This document shows, piece by piece, positions 25,684 to 34,124 of a stretch of DNA of 64,000 nt; positions within the stretch are counted from its first letter, which is position 1; each line of letters opens with the position of its first letter. The stretch is from Bacillus sp. CGMCC 1.16541 (GTDB lineage: Bacteria > Bacillota > Bacilli > Bacillales > Bacillaceae_H). The stretch is taken from assembly GCF_003184905.1 (NCBI RefSeq), contig NZ_QFRU01000012.1:42918-106917 (forward strand). The letters run 5' to 3'. A program made the translations under genes and the position numbers. The notes beneath the pieces were generated by a model. That model was not told where the DNA came from. It saw only the letters and a program-made list of their open reading frames with translations, and searched no databases.

Positions 25684-26373
25684 GTGACTAAAAATCAAAA
25701 ACTGTGGACGAAGGAAGAAGATTTATTTCTAAAAGAACAATATGGGCAGATGACACTCCAAAAAATTGGTGAATGTTTAAACCGTAGTAAAGAATCGGTT
25801 AATAAACGGGTCTCACGACTCCAACTTCGCAACAAACAAAATGGCATACGTAAAAGATGGACTCCTGACCAAGATACGTTCTTAAAAGTAAATATTAACA
25901 GGATGAACAATCGAGAGATTGGAAAACAGTTAGGCAAGAGCCCTTCTTCTGTTGCGAATCGGATCAGACTGTTAAAATTAGTACGAAAAACGTCATTACG
26001 TAGATGGACAAAAAAAGAGGATGAGTACTTGATAAGATGGTATGGAATCAAGACCCTTGATCAACTATCTAGACGTTTACAGCGAAGTATACAAGCGTTA
26101 GAGTCTAGATTATATCGTTTAGGTATACCTGGAGTAAGAGCTCATATGGGAAGTATGACAGTATATGAACTAGCAGAGTGTCTGCAAGTTGATGTTCATA
26201 CCATTTATAACTGGATTCAGAAAAAAGAATTGCCCTATAACATCTTAAGAGCAAACAAACGAACATTTTTAGGAATTGACGTAGCAGCCTTTTGGAAATG
26301 GGCGCAGCAGAATAAGGAACTGATTAATTTTTCTAAGGGGTTCTGGTGCAAAAATCACTCGTTAGAAACATAG
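25684..26373 (+). CDS. Triple SANT/Myb-like plus excisionase-like HTH protein, C-terminus replaced by IS6
   Basis: A 229-aa frame from GTG 25684 (GGAGGGAG at 25671). Three SANT/Myb-like repeats start at WTKEED, WTPDQD and WTKKED (roughly residues 8-55, 60-105 and 110-155), followed by a MerR/excisionase-type helix-turn-helix (MTVYELAECLQVDVHTIYNW). The final eleven residues (GFWCKNHSLET) are encoded by the left end of an IS6-family element at 26339, so the native C-terminus is lost. Similar multi-SANT proteins are Bacillus regulators such as RsfA. It may still bind DNA. Confidence 0.7.
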   Translation: MTKNQKLWTKEEDLFLKEQYGQMTLQKIGECLNRSKESVNKRVSRLQLRNKQNGIRKRWTPDQDTFLKVNINRMNNREIGKQLGKSPSSVANRIRLLKLVRKTSLRRWTKKEDEYLIRWYGIKTLDQLSRRLQRSIQALESRLYRLGIPGVRAHMGSMTVYELAECLQVDVHTIYNWIQKKELPYNILRANKRTFLGIDVAAFWKWAQQNKELINFSKGFWCKNHSLET

Positions 26374-27201
26374 AGTGTGAGTTTCCTTTAAATTGCTAAC
26401 TTATGAAGCTAATCCAAACAACTTATGGATGAATTCTTTTTGATTTTGGGTAGACTTCACCCCCTAATGAACCTGCTTCTTTTTCATCATATGCATGGCT
26501 TCTATGCCACTCAGTATGTAAGTAGCTGTACGAAATGATTTCAATCCTAACATCGAACTAACTCGCTTTTTTATAAAACGATGATCCTGTTCTACGATAT
26601 TATTGAGATATTTCACTTGTCTCATTTGGATGCCTTCAGGCATACGTTTCTCTTCTTTTAACTCTTGAATTGCTACAGGATAAGCTGGGTTTTTATCCAC
26701 TGTTATGACGCGAGGTTTACAAACATGAGAAGTAGCCAAGGCTTTCTTGAAAAAGCGCTTGGCTGCTTGTTTATCTCTTAATTCACTTAGATAAAAATCA
26801 ATGGTATTCCCTTCTGAATCAACTGCACGATATAAGTACATCCATTGACCTTTTACTTTAATATACGTTTCATCGACTCTCCAGGAATCATTTGTTGGCT
26901 TAAGATGACGTCGTACTCTTTCATCTAATTCCGGTCCATATTGATGAACCCAACGCATAATCGTTGTATGAGCCATGGATAAGCCACGCTCCTCCATCAT
27001 TTCCACCAAATCACGAAAACTTAAGTTGTACCGTAGGTACCATCTCACTGTTAACAAAATAATGTCAGGCTGATAATGTTTCCATTTGAATACATTTTGG
27101 TTTTCCATACTGATCATGCCCCTTTTTTTAGAGTAATAGTATCAGTATGTCCAAAATTTAGAGATTACTTGCAATTGCCCTGAAGTTTTTGCACCAGAAC
27201 C
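26339..27201 (-). mobile_element. IS6-family insertion sequence (863 bp)
   Basis: Terminal inverted repeats GGTTCTGGTGCAAAAA (26339-26354) and its complement (27186-27201) match the GGTTCTG-type ends of IS6/IS240/IS431 elements. The single transposase lies on the minus strand. The eight bases outside each end differ, so no target duplication is present. That fits cointegrate formation followed by recombination or deletion. It interrupts the SANT-repeat gene and lies 155 bp from the Tn3-family transposon. Confidence 0.85.
26464..27117 (-). CDS. tnpA: IS6-family DDE transposase
   Basis: A 217-aa transposase with a helix-turn-helix start (LSFRDLVEMMEERGLSMAHT) and the DDE triad visible: Asp in WRVDETYIKV (about 80), Asp in VITVDKNPAYP (about 137) and Glu in NIVEQDHRFIKKR (about 173). 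Slightly short for the family (usually about 225-235 aa) but with all catalytic motifs, so likely active. It catalyses replicative transposition with cointegrates. Confidence 0.92.
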   Translation of the reverse strand: MISMENQNVFKWKHYQPDIILLTVRWYLRYNLSFRDLVEMMEERGLSMAHTTIMRWVHQYGPELDERVRRHLKPTNDSWRVDETYIKVKGQWMYLYRAVDSEGNTIDFYLSELRDKQAAKRFFKKALATSHVCKPRVITVDKNPAYPVAIQELKEEKRMPEGIQMRQVKYLNNIVEQDHRFIKKRVSSMLGLKSFRTATYILSGIEAMHMMKKKQVH

Positions 27202-27233
27202 TGTTTTTATCTATTTTCTTACATTAACAAAAC

Positions 27234-27265
27234 AAAAAGACCACTTCATATGAGGAGGTCTTTTT
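27234..27265. terminator. Bidirectional terminator stranded left of the transposon
   Basis: AAAAAGACC pairs with GGTCTTTTT through a palindromic CTTCATATGAGG-type centre. On the minus strand it lies 82 bp past the reconstructed end of the small gene split by the Tn3-family transposon (see 45325-45571), so it was probably that gene's terminator. Confidence 0.6.
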
Positions 27266-27356
27266 GTTTAATCTTTCTTTAATACAACTGTTCGTTGGAG
27301 AAGAGACTTAAATTGTTCTCCAAGGATACACCTGTCTTAATTTTACCTATATTTTA

Positions 27357-27394
27357 GGGGTACCGCCAACATTTCGGAAATTTTGTACGCTAAG
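27357..27394 (+). repeat. Left terminal inverted repeat of the Tn3-family transposon
   Basis: Starts GGGGTACCGCCAACATTTCG and ends GTACGCTAAG. It differs from the right repeat only at position 34 (C versus T). Confidence 0.95.
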
Positions 27395-27456
27395 CACATT
27401 TTGACATAAATATAGCCAAATCCCTGTACGTTAAGGAATTTGGCTTATGTTATAGA

Positions 27457-30405
27457 TTAACTTTTATTCAATGATCTTAGAGAATTCCCTGGCAATCTAT
27501 TCGAATCAAATTTATATTCCCCAAGAAAATTAATGTGTCCCCATCCTAAAGGGGAGATGTGTGGGAGTAAATTTTCTTTTAGGACATCATTTTGCTTAAA
27601 CTCTTTTGTCACTTCACCCAAATACACAGTGTTCCATAAGCTTATTGCATTGATTAATATATTTAATGCACTAGCTCTTTGGAGTTGATCTTGTATGCCA
27701 CGCTCTCTGAATTCACCACGTTTACCAAAAAATAAAGCTCTAGCCAATCCATTCATGGCTTCACCTTTATTTAGCCCACGATGTATCCTTCTTCTTAATG
27801 TTTCATTTGTAATATAGTCAAGGATAAAGATTGTTTTTTCAATTCTCCCAATCTCTCGAAGAGCTGTGGCTATTTTGTTTTGCCTTGCATATGAACCTAA
27901 CTTCCCCATTATTAACGATCCAGAAACTCGTCCTTCCCGAATTGAGTGCGCCAGCCTTAATACATCATCAAAATTATCTTTAATAACGTTTGTGTTAATC
28001 TTACCTTGAAGTATACCTTTTATGTTTGGAAAATCATTAGGGGAAGAAATGGTATATAATTTTGTGTCACTTACATCTCTTAGCCTAGGTGCAAAACGAA
28101 ATCCTAACAAATGACTTAATCCGAAAACTTGATCCGTATATCCGGCTGTATCAGTGTAATGCTCTTCTATTGTAAGGTCAGATTCATGATGTAATAATCC
28201 ATCTATCACATGTACAGCATCTCTTGCATTCGTATTAATAACTTTTGCATAAAATGAAGAAAATTGATCACTTGTAAAACGGTAAATTGTTGTCCCTTTC
28301 CCAGTTCCATAATGCGGATTTGAGTCTGCATGTAACGATGATACGCCAACAGGTACACGCATACCATCTGAAGAAGATGTTGATCCATCTCCCCAATATG
28401 AAGCCAAGGATAGACGGTGCTGGTAATTTACCAGTGTAGCTTGAGCACGTGTCATTGCATCTTCATGTAATCTCCATTGCATAACATTAGCCATCTGGCG
28501 ATATGAAATATCAGGAGTTGCTTCTGCCATTTTAGTTAATCCAATATTCGTACCCATCGCCATCAACGCAGCCATTACAATGGATTTTTCCTCGCCTTTA
28601 GGTGGCTGATTTGAAGAAGCGTGAACAAATGACTCTTCAAATCCAGTCCATTCAGCAACTTCCATTAATAAATCAGTGAGTTTAACCCTTGGAAGCATAT
28701 TATAAAGGGATAAGCTAAAGTTTCTAGATTCTTCGGGAGTATCTGCTTGTAGTCTCTCAACACGTATTTTTTGTTTTTCAATGTTGATACTTTCGACCTT
28801 ATCAATGTTTTTTGAAATCCAATATAGTTTAGTATTTAAAGTTTCAATTCTTTCCTGTATATACTGATCAAAACTTACTTTTACAGCTATCTTACTCCCT
28901 TTAACCTTTGCTTTTTCCCAATCGTCCTTTGACACTAAATATTCTTCAAAGTCCTTATGTAATCGACTGCCCTCAACCCAAACATCACCAGATCTGATAT
29001 AGTTTTTGAGTTCTGTTAAAGCAGCCATTTCATAATATTGACGGTTAATGTTACCTTCGTCATCAAAAACATGTTTTTGCCAACGTCTAGGAACAAAATC
29101 CAAAGGTGAGCCATCAGGGATTTTTCTTTTTCCAGAATCATTTAATTCACGTATCGAATCCATTGCTTTCAACAAAGGATCTGCTGATTTAGTAGATTTA
29201 AACTTTAAAGAATTCAATAAGACTGGCGTATATTTTCTTAAATAGTTATATCGTGTTTTTATTAAATCGAGGTAATCATAATCCATTGGTCTTGATAATA
29301 TTTTAGCTTCTTCAATGGATTCTACAATCTTCTCCCAAGTCATTACCTGTTCAAGTGCCACGTAAGGATCGATTCCTTGTTCCTTAGCTTTGATTAAAGC
29401 CGTCCCTATATCTGCATAATGTACTACTTTTTCATTGACCGATTTACCGTTTTGCTTTTGCATTTCTTCTTGAGTTTTTCTTCCTTTTGATTGTAACACC
29501 ATCATTTGTCTATCATGAATTTCAATGGCATGGTCGGTTAAGTCTTGGGAAAGAGTTAACAAGTGGGCGGTCAATAATGAATATCTTCTATTTTCTTTAA
29601 ACCTTCTAAAAGAATGTGGTTCATACCTTGCCCCAATTCGTGCTAATTGCAAAAGTCTATTGGGATGTATTAGTGAGGTCTCGACAGTGATATTCATTTC
29701 TTTAATGTACTGTAATCTTTTTATGACCTTTAAAAAAGAATCTGGTGATGACTGACCGGGAATTTCTCGAAGCCAAGCCAATTGTGTTTTGTTATTATTT
29801 ACAGTTAAATCAATCAACTTTTCTAATCCGTGCTTATTTCTTTCAGAAAGATTACTGATTAGTATGGCATATATTTTTTTCTCTGCACGTGTTCTCGCTA
29901 ACCAAACCATTCTCTCTATTGTAGGTATTGCAGGCAATATTATTTTTTCCTTTCGTAATAAATCAATTGCATTACGTACTAGATACATTGTATTTTCATT
30001 TTCTAATGCGGATTTTAAAAGAGCATTAGAAGCCGTACGATAATTACTGTTATTAAAATTTCTATACCCATATACTTGACGTATTTCTTCTAAATGTTCA
30101 CGCCTTGTTGTATCACGTTGAGCATATGAAGAGAAAACGTCTGGGTCTACATCAATTTGTTTAGCCACGTAGGTAATAAGGTTATCGGGTATTTCTAACA
30201 TGTTATTTAAGGTACAACCGGGATTTCTTAATATGCATAATTGGAGTGCAAACCCCAGTCGATTATGGTCTCTTCTGTGGCGATTTATGACTTCAATATC
30301 ATAGTCAGATAGACTGTAATATGCAGTGAATTCAAATTCCGATAAATTATTAAGGTTTAAAATATCTCTTCTTTGTTGTGGTGTCAGTAATTCTTTTACA
30401 CTCAA
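27457..30405 (-). CDS. tnpA: Tn3-family transposase
   Basis: A 982-aa transposase of normal Tn3-family length. The N-terminal region is a DUF4158-type DNA-binding domain (LTPQQRRDILNLNNLSEFEF); the C-terminal half has the DDE_Tnp_Tn3 pattern, including GSTSSSDGMRVPVG (first Asp), the HVIDGLLHHESDL / EEHYTDTAGYTDQVFGL segment (second Asp) and LRRRIHRGLNKGEAMN (near the Glu). It cuts and joins the 38-bp ends and works with the resolvase encoded upstream on the same strand (36-bp gap). The stop is 63 bp from the left repeat. It seems intact. Confidence 0.95.
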   Translation of the reverse strand: MSVKELLTPQQRRDILNLNNLSEFEFTAYYSLSDYDIEVINRHRRDHNRLGFALQLCILRNPGCTLNNMLEIPDNLITYVAKQIDVDPDVFSSYAQRDTTRREHLEEIRQVYGYRNFNNSNYRTASNALLKSALENENTMYLVRNAIDLLRKEKIILPAIPTIERMVWLARTRAEKKIYAILISNLSERNKHGLEKLIDLTVNNNKTQLAWLREIPGQSSPDSFLKVIKRLQYIKEMNITVETSLIHPNRLLQLARIGARYEPHSFRRFKENRRYSLLTAHLLTLSQDLTDHAIEIHDRQMMVLQSKGRKTQEEMQKQNGKSVNEKVVHYADIGTALIKAKEQGIDPYVALEQVMTWEKIVESIEEAKILSRPMDYDYLDLIKTRYNYLRKYTPVLLNSLKFKSTKSADPLLKAMDSIRELNDSGKRKIPDGSPLDFVPRRWQKHVFDDEGNINRQYYEMAALTELKNYIRSGDVWVEGSRLHKDFEEYLVSKDDWEKAKVKGSKIAVKVSFDQYIQERIETLNTKLYWISKNIDKVESINIEKQKIRVERLQADTPEESRNFSLSLYNMLPRVKLTDLLMEVAEWTGFEESFVHASSNQPPKGEEKSIVMAALMAMGTNIGLTKMAEATPDISYRQMANVMQWRLHEDAMTRAQATLVNYQHRLSLASYWGDGSTSSSDGMRVPVGVSSLHADSNPHYGTGKGTTIYRFTSDQFSSFYAKVINTNARDAVHVIDGLLHHESDLTIEEHYTDTAGYTDQVFGLSHLLGFRFAPRLRDVSDTKLYTISSPNDFPNIKGILQGKINTNVIKDNFDDVLRLAHSIREGRVSGSLIMGKLGSYARQNKIATALREIGRIEKTIFILDYITNETLRRRIHRGLNKGEAMNGLARALFFGKRGEFRERGIQDQLQRASALNILINAISLWNTVYLGEVTKEFKQNDVLKENLLPHISPLGWGHINFLGEYKFDSNRLPGNSLRSLNKS

Positions 30406-30441
30406 GTTAAATCAATCCTTATAAGTAATTTTGGTCTGTTC

Positions 30442-30996
30442 CTAATTTACTTTGTCTAAGTATCTATACAGTGAGGTTTTACTGATTCCTGTTGCTTCTG
30501 TTATTTGGTTAATTGTGTAATCCTTGCTCGTATACATTTTTATCGCCATTTCTACTTTGTCTCTTTTTTTTGTAGGTCTACCACCCTTTCTTCCTCTGGA
30601 TCTTGCTGCTTGAAGACCGGACTTTGTTCTTTCACTAATAATATCTCGTTCTAATTCTGCAATGCTTGCCATTGTACGAAAGAAAAATTTACCCATTGCG
30701 GTTGAAGTGTCAATACTGTCAGTAATAGATACAAAACCGACTCCCAAATCGTTGAATAATTCACTAAGTTCAATAAGGTGTTTTGTAGAACGTGAAATAC
30801 GATCAAGTTTATATACAACAATTTTGTCGCCAGTGCGTAAGACTTTAAGAAGCTCTTCTAATTGAGGTCTGTCTTTTCTTGTACCCGTCAATTTTTCTTT
30901 ATAAATCTTTTCCACTCCAAATTTGGTTAAAGCATCAACTTGCATATCCAAGTTTTGTTCCTCCGTACTCACTCGTGCGTAACCAAAAATCAACAT
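30442..30996 (-). CDS. tnpR: Serine resolvase of the ars/mer transposon
   Basis: A 184-aa serine recombinase. The catalytic Ser is in YARVSTEEQN (about residue 10), the conserved YKLDRISRS and AELERDIISERTKSG motifs are present, and a C-terminal helix-turn-helix (YTINQITEATGISKTSLYRY) binds res. It resolves the cointegrate formed by the transposase. Start ATG 30996. Confidence 0.93.
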   Translation of the reverse strand: MLIFGYARVSTEEQNLDMQVDALTKFGVEKIYKEKLTGTRKDRPQLEELLKVLRTGDKIVVYKLDRISRSTKHLIELSELFNDLGVGFVSITDSIDTSTAMGKFFFRTMASIAELERDIISERTKSGLQAARSRGRKGGRPTKKRDKVEMAIKMYTSKDYTINQITEATGISKTSLYRYLDKVN

Positions 30997-31120
30997 TCAT
31001 CACCTACTTCAAGTTGTTTATAAACTTATAATAGCACCAAAAAGGGTCTTAGTAATTAAAAATGTGACTTTGTTTTTGGGAATGAGTTTTGGTTCTGTGA
31101 ATTAATAGAAAAAGGTTGTT
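30997..31120. promoter_or_regulatory. Probable res site of the transposon
   Basis: The AT-rich stretch upstream of tnpR contains partial dyads (GTTTATAAACTTATAATAG near 31016) where the resolvase of this organisation normally binds. Assigned by position; subsites were not defined. Confidence 0.4.
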
Positions 31121-31281
31121 TTCTGACAAATTTATTTTTAGTTCCATAAACGACCGTTTTTTGTACTTATATACATTTAAAGAAACATAACATTTAATCG
31201 GTAACATATATAAACATATTATTATATAATAATATAAAGCCATTAAGAAGATATAAAATTATATTTCTTTGGGCTAATTTG

Positions 31282-31310
31282 TTGTATGAATAAGCAAATA
31301 GTTATATACT
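31282..31310 (+). promoter_or_regulatory. Promoter of the ars operon
   Basis: TTGTAT (31282-31287) and TATACT (31305-31310) are separated by 17 bp, upstream of arsR. The following AATATTGAAATTATATTAGG contains an imperfect dyad that may be the ArsR operator. Confidence 0.6.
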
Positions 31311-31344
31311 AATATTGAAATTATATTAGGAAGGGGATATGGAG

Positions 31345-31689
31345 ATGCTGAAAACAGTGATTGAAATGGAAAAAGCTGCATTAATATTGAAATTATTAGG
31401 TGATAAAACACGATTAACGATGGTTAAAATTCTTGACTCCCACGACTGTTGTGTATGTGAATTTGTTGAGATTTTTAAAGTGAGCCAGCCATCCATCAGT
31501 CAACATCTTCGTAAATTAAAAGATGTGGGATTGGTTAAGGAAGAACGAAGGGGACAATGGATTTTCTATTCGGTTAATAAAAACAACGAATATTATTCTT
31601 TCGTCAGTCAGATTCTTGATCAATTGCCAGACCAAGGCGAAAAATTAAAAGAGTTGGAAGAACAAGGTACACGAATTACATGTTGTTAA
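31345..31689 (+). CDS. arsR: ArsR-family arsenic-responsive repressor
   Basis: A 114-aa winged-helix repressor. I take ATG 31345 as start because AGGAAGGGG is too close to the ATG at 31339. The metal site is in DSHDCCVCEFVEIFK, matching the CxC arsenite-binding motif of ArsR, and the DNA-binding helix is VSQPSISQHLRKLKDVGLV. The protein ends in two adjacent cysteines (RITCC). It heads the operon arsR-arsB-(small membrane protein)-arsC-arsD-arsA and is released from DNA by As(III) or Sb(III). Confidence 0.93.
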   Translation: MLKTVIEMEKAALILKLLGDKTRLTMVKILDSHDCCVCEFVEIFKVSQPSISQHLRKLKDVGLVKEERRGQWIFYSVNKNNEYYSFVSQILDQLPDQGEKLKELEEQGTRITCC

Positions 31690-31704
31690 TTGGAGGTTTA
31701 AACA

Positions 31705-33003
31705 TTGTCATCAACGCTTATACTCGCAATTTTAATTTTTGTAGTAACACTAATCTTTGTTATTTGGCAGCCAAAGGGATTAGACATTGGCTGGTCTGCA
31801 ATGGGCGGAGCCATTATTGCGTTATTAGTAGGAGTAGTCGGATTTGCTGATGTGCTTGAGGTAATCGACATCACTTGGAATGCTACCTTATCTTTTGTAG
31901 CAATTATTCTGATCTCATTAGTATTAGATGAGATAGGTTTATTTGAATGGGCTGCACTACACATGGCTCGAGTAGCAAAAGGTCATGGGATAAAGATGTT
32001 CGTTTATATTAGTATATTGGGCGCTGTTGTAGCTGCTTTATTTGCAAATGATGGCGCAGCGCTAATCCTTACACCTATTGTCCTTGCGATGGTAAGAAAC
32101 TTGAATTTTAAAGAACAAATGATTTTTCCGTTTATCATGGCAAGTGGTTTCATTGCAGATACAACTTCCTTGCCTTTTGTTGTCAGTAACTTAGTTAATA
32201 TCGTTTCAGCCGATTTCTTTGGTATTGGATTTGTAGAGTATGCTTCCAGAATGATTATTCCAAACTTTTTTGCGCTGGCTGCAACGATTACTGTATTATT
32301 GATTTATTTTAGAAAGAGTATACCTAAAAATTACGATCTATCCAAATTGAGAGAACCAAAAGATGCAATTAAGGATATAAAAATATTTCGCTTATCTTGG
32401 TATATCCTCGGGTTATTAGTAATTGGTTACTTTACGAGTGAATACATCAATGTACCGGTATCAATTATTGCAGGAATCATTGCGATATTCTTTATCATAT
32501 TGGCAAGACGGAGTCCAGTTGTTCATACAAAAGAAGTGATTAAAGGCGCACCGTGGAATATTGTTGTTTTTTCCATTGGTATGTATGTGGTTGTTTATGG
32601 ATTAGGAAACGCAGGTCTTACCTCTGCACTAGCTGGAGTGATTCAAGCAGTCGCTGATGAAGGATTATTTGTTGCTACTGTTGGGATGGGCTTTATTGCA
32701 GCATTCCTGTCATCCATTATGAATAATATGCCAACTGTAATGATTGATGCTTTAGCAATTGCGGAAACAAATACATCAGGTGTATTAAGAGAAGCCCTTA
32801 TTTATGCGAATGTGGTTGGTTCTGATTTAGGTCCAAAAATCACCCCAATTGGCTCTTTGGCAACTTTAGTATGGCTACATGTATTATCCCAAAAGGGAGT
32901 TAAAATTTCATGGGGAACCTATTTTAAGACTGGGATTGTCTTAACGATTCCAATTCTATTTATTACGTTAATAGGCTTGTATCTAACATTAGTCATTTTT
33001 TAA
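31705..33003 (+). CDS. arsB: ArsB arsenite/antimonite efflux permease
   Basis: A 432-aa permease with about twelve membrane helices, full length for ArsB. It starts at TTG 31705, nine bases after GGAGG. Motifs such as [19 protein letters not shown] sequence (residues about 108-122) and [15 protein letters not shown] are typical of the ArsB/NhaD ion-transporter superfamily. It expels As(OH)3 or antimonite by itself with the membrane potential, or with ArsA as an ATP-driven pump; both ArsA and ArsD are encoded downstream. Confidence 0.93.
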   Translation: MSSTLILAILIFVVTLIFVIWQPKGLDIGWSAMGGAIIALLVGVVGFADVLEVIDITWNATLSFVAIILISLVLDEIGLFEWAALHMARVAKGHGIKMFVYISILGAVVAALFANDGAALILTPIVLAMVRNLNFKEQMIFPFIMASGFIADTTSLPFVVSNLVNIVSADFFGIGFVEYASRMIIPNFFALAATITVLLIYFRKSIPKNYDLSKLREPKDAIKDIKIFRLSWYILGLLVIGYFTSEYINVPVSIIAGIIAIFFIILARRSPVVHTKEVIKGAPWNIVVFSIGMYVVVYGLGNAGLTSALAGVIQAVADEGLFVATVGMGFIAAFLSSIMNNMPTVMIDALAIAETNTSGVLREALIYANVVGSDLGPKITPIGSLATLVWLHVLSQKGVKISWGTYFKTGIVLTIPILFITLIGLYLTLVIF

Positions 33004-33039
33004 CTGTACCTATGTAAACTGTGTGATGGGAGAGGGGGC

Positions 33040-33252
33040 ATGGTTATGCGACTTTCATTTATAGTTCCTACCTTATTGGGTTTAATAAGCTTGTTTTTTA
33101 TTTCTGCAGGATTAGGACTTAGAACAATCAATCTTTACTTTCCCTTAATTGGCTATGTACTGGGTATCATCTTCTTTTTGCTGGCAGGGAAAGCTACAGG
33201 TATATTGAGAAAAAAGGAAGAAGGGAAAGAAAAGGAGAATCAGAATGGCTAA
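33040..33252 (+). CDS. Small two-helix membrane protein in the ars operon
   Basis: A 70-aa protein with two membrane helices (about residues 6-27 and 32-52) and a very basic, Lys/Glu-rich tail. ATG codons at 33040 and 33046 both follow GGAGAGGGGG; the second has better spacing. It overlaps arsC by 8 bp, so it is co-translated with it. Perhaps an ArsB partner or stabiliser; the function is unknown. Confidence 0.65.
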   Translation: MVMRLSFIVPTLLGLISLFFISAGLGLRTINLYFPLIGYVLGIIFFLLAGKATGILRKKEEGKEKENQNG

Positions 33253-33664
33253 AAAAACAATTTACTTCTTATGTACAGGAAATTCATGCCGAAGCCAAAT
33301 GGCTGAAGGTTGGGCTAAGAAATACATTGGTGACGAATGGGAAGTCAGAAGTGCTGGAATTGAAGCACATGGTTTAAATCCTAATGCTATAAAGGCAATG
33401 GCTGAAGTGGATATTGATATATCAAATCAAAAATCAGAAATCATCGATACAGAATTCTTGAACAACGCAACTCTGGCTGTTACGCTTTGTGGAGATGCAG
33501 CTGACAAATGTCCAATGACACCACCACATGTTAAGCGAGAACATTGGGGATTTGATGATCCGGCAAAAGCAGAAGGAACTGAAGAGGAACAATGGAAAGT
33601 ATTCCAAAGCGTTCGTGATGAAATTGGTGAACGTATCAAACGGTTTGCAGAAACAGGAGAATAA
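33245..33664 (+). CDS. arsC: Thioredoxin-dependent arsenate reductase
   Basis: A 139-aa ArsC of the low-molecular-weight phosphatase type. The catalytic P-loop CTGNSCRSQ begins at C10, and C82 and C89 (LCGDAADKC) complete the cysteine relay, exactly as in Staphylococcus pI258 and B. subtilis ArsC. It reduces As(V) to As(III), which ArsB then exports. Ribosome site AAGGAG lies inside the upstream gene. Confidence 0.96.
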   Translation: MAKKTIYFLCTGNSCRSQMAEGWAKKYIGDEWEVRSAGIEAHGLNPNAIKAMAEVDIDISNQKSEIIDTEFLNNATLAVTLCGDAADKCPMTPPHVKREHWGFDDPAKAEGTEEEQWKVFQSVRDEIGERIKRFAETGE

Positions 33665-33752
33665 TAGTGGGAAAGCCATGAGAAGAGTCGGGGCTTTTCT
33701 ATAACCTTTAACATAAGGATATAGTTATATATTAATGAGGAGATGTGTAGAC

Positions 33753-34109
33753 ATGAAAAAAGTTGAAATCTTTGATCCGGCAATGTGTTGTTCCACTGGA
33801 GTTTGTGGACCGAGTGTTGACCCTGATTTAACAAGGGTTGCTTCAGCAGTTTATTCATTAGAAAAAAAGGGCGTAGATATTACACGTTATAACTTAGCAA
33901 ATGACCCAGCAGCTTTTTCGGATAACGAAACAGTTAATCAAGTACTTCATGATAAGGGAGTGGATGCACTACCAATAACGCTTTTAGACAATGAGGTAGT
34001 AAGAGTGGGGACATATCCAACAAATGAGGATTTTGCTGAATGGTTTGAAACGAAAACTGATGAGCTTACGCAAAAACCCCGAGTGCGTGTATCCATGAAA
34101 CTTGATTAA
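33753..34109 (+). CDS. arsD: ArsD arsenic metallochaperone/regulator
   Basis: A 118-aa protein (start ATG 33753, nine bases after GAGGAGATG). The cysteines C12, C13 and C18 (MCCSTGVCGP) are the As(III) site of ArsD. The rest is the thioredoxin-like ArsD fold (ALPITLLDNEVV). ArsD takes As(III) and passes it to ArsA, which is encoded immediately downstream. Confidence 0.94.
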   Translation: MKKVEIFDPAMCCSTGVCGPSVDPDLTRVASAVYSLEKKGVDITRYNLANDPAAFSDNETVNQVLHDKGVDALPITLLDNEVVRVGTYPTNEDFAEWFETKTDELTQKPRVRVSMKLD

Positions 34110-34124
34110 CTAGGAGGAATTGAT

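Noticed and set aside
31049..31243. 64-aa minus-strand frame upstream of tnpR
   Set aside because: No ribosome site; lies in the probable res/promoter region between divergent genes.
33427..33858. 143-aa and 81-aa minus-strand frames opposite arsC
   Set aside because: Antisense shadows of arsC and arsD, which have all diagnostic residues.
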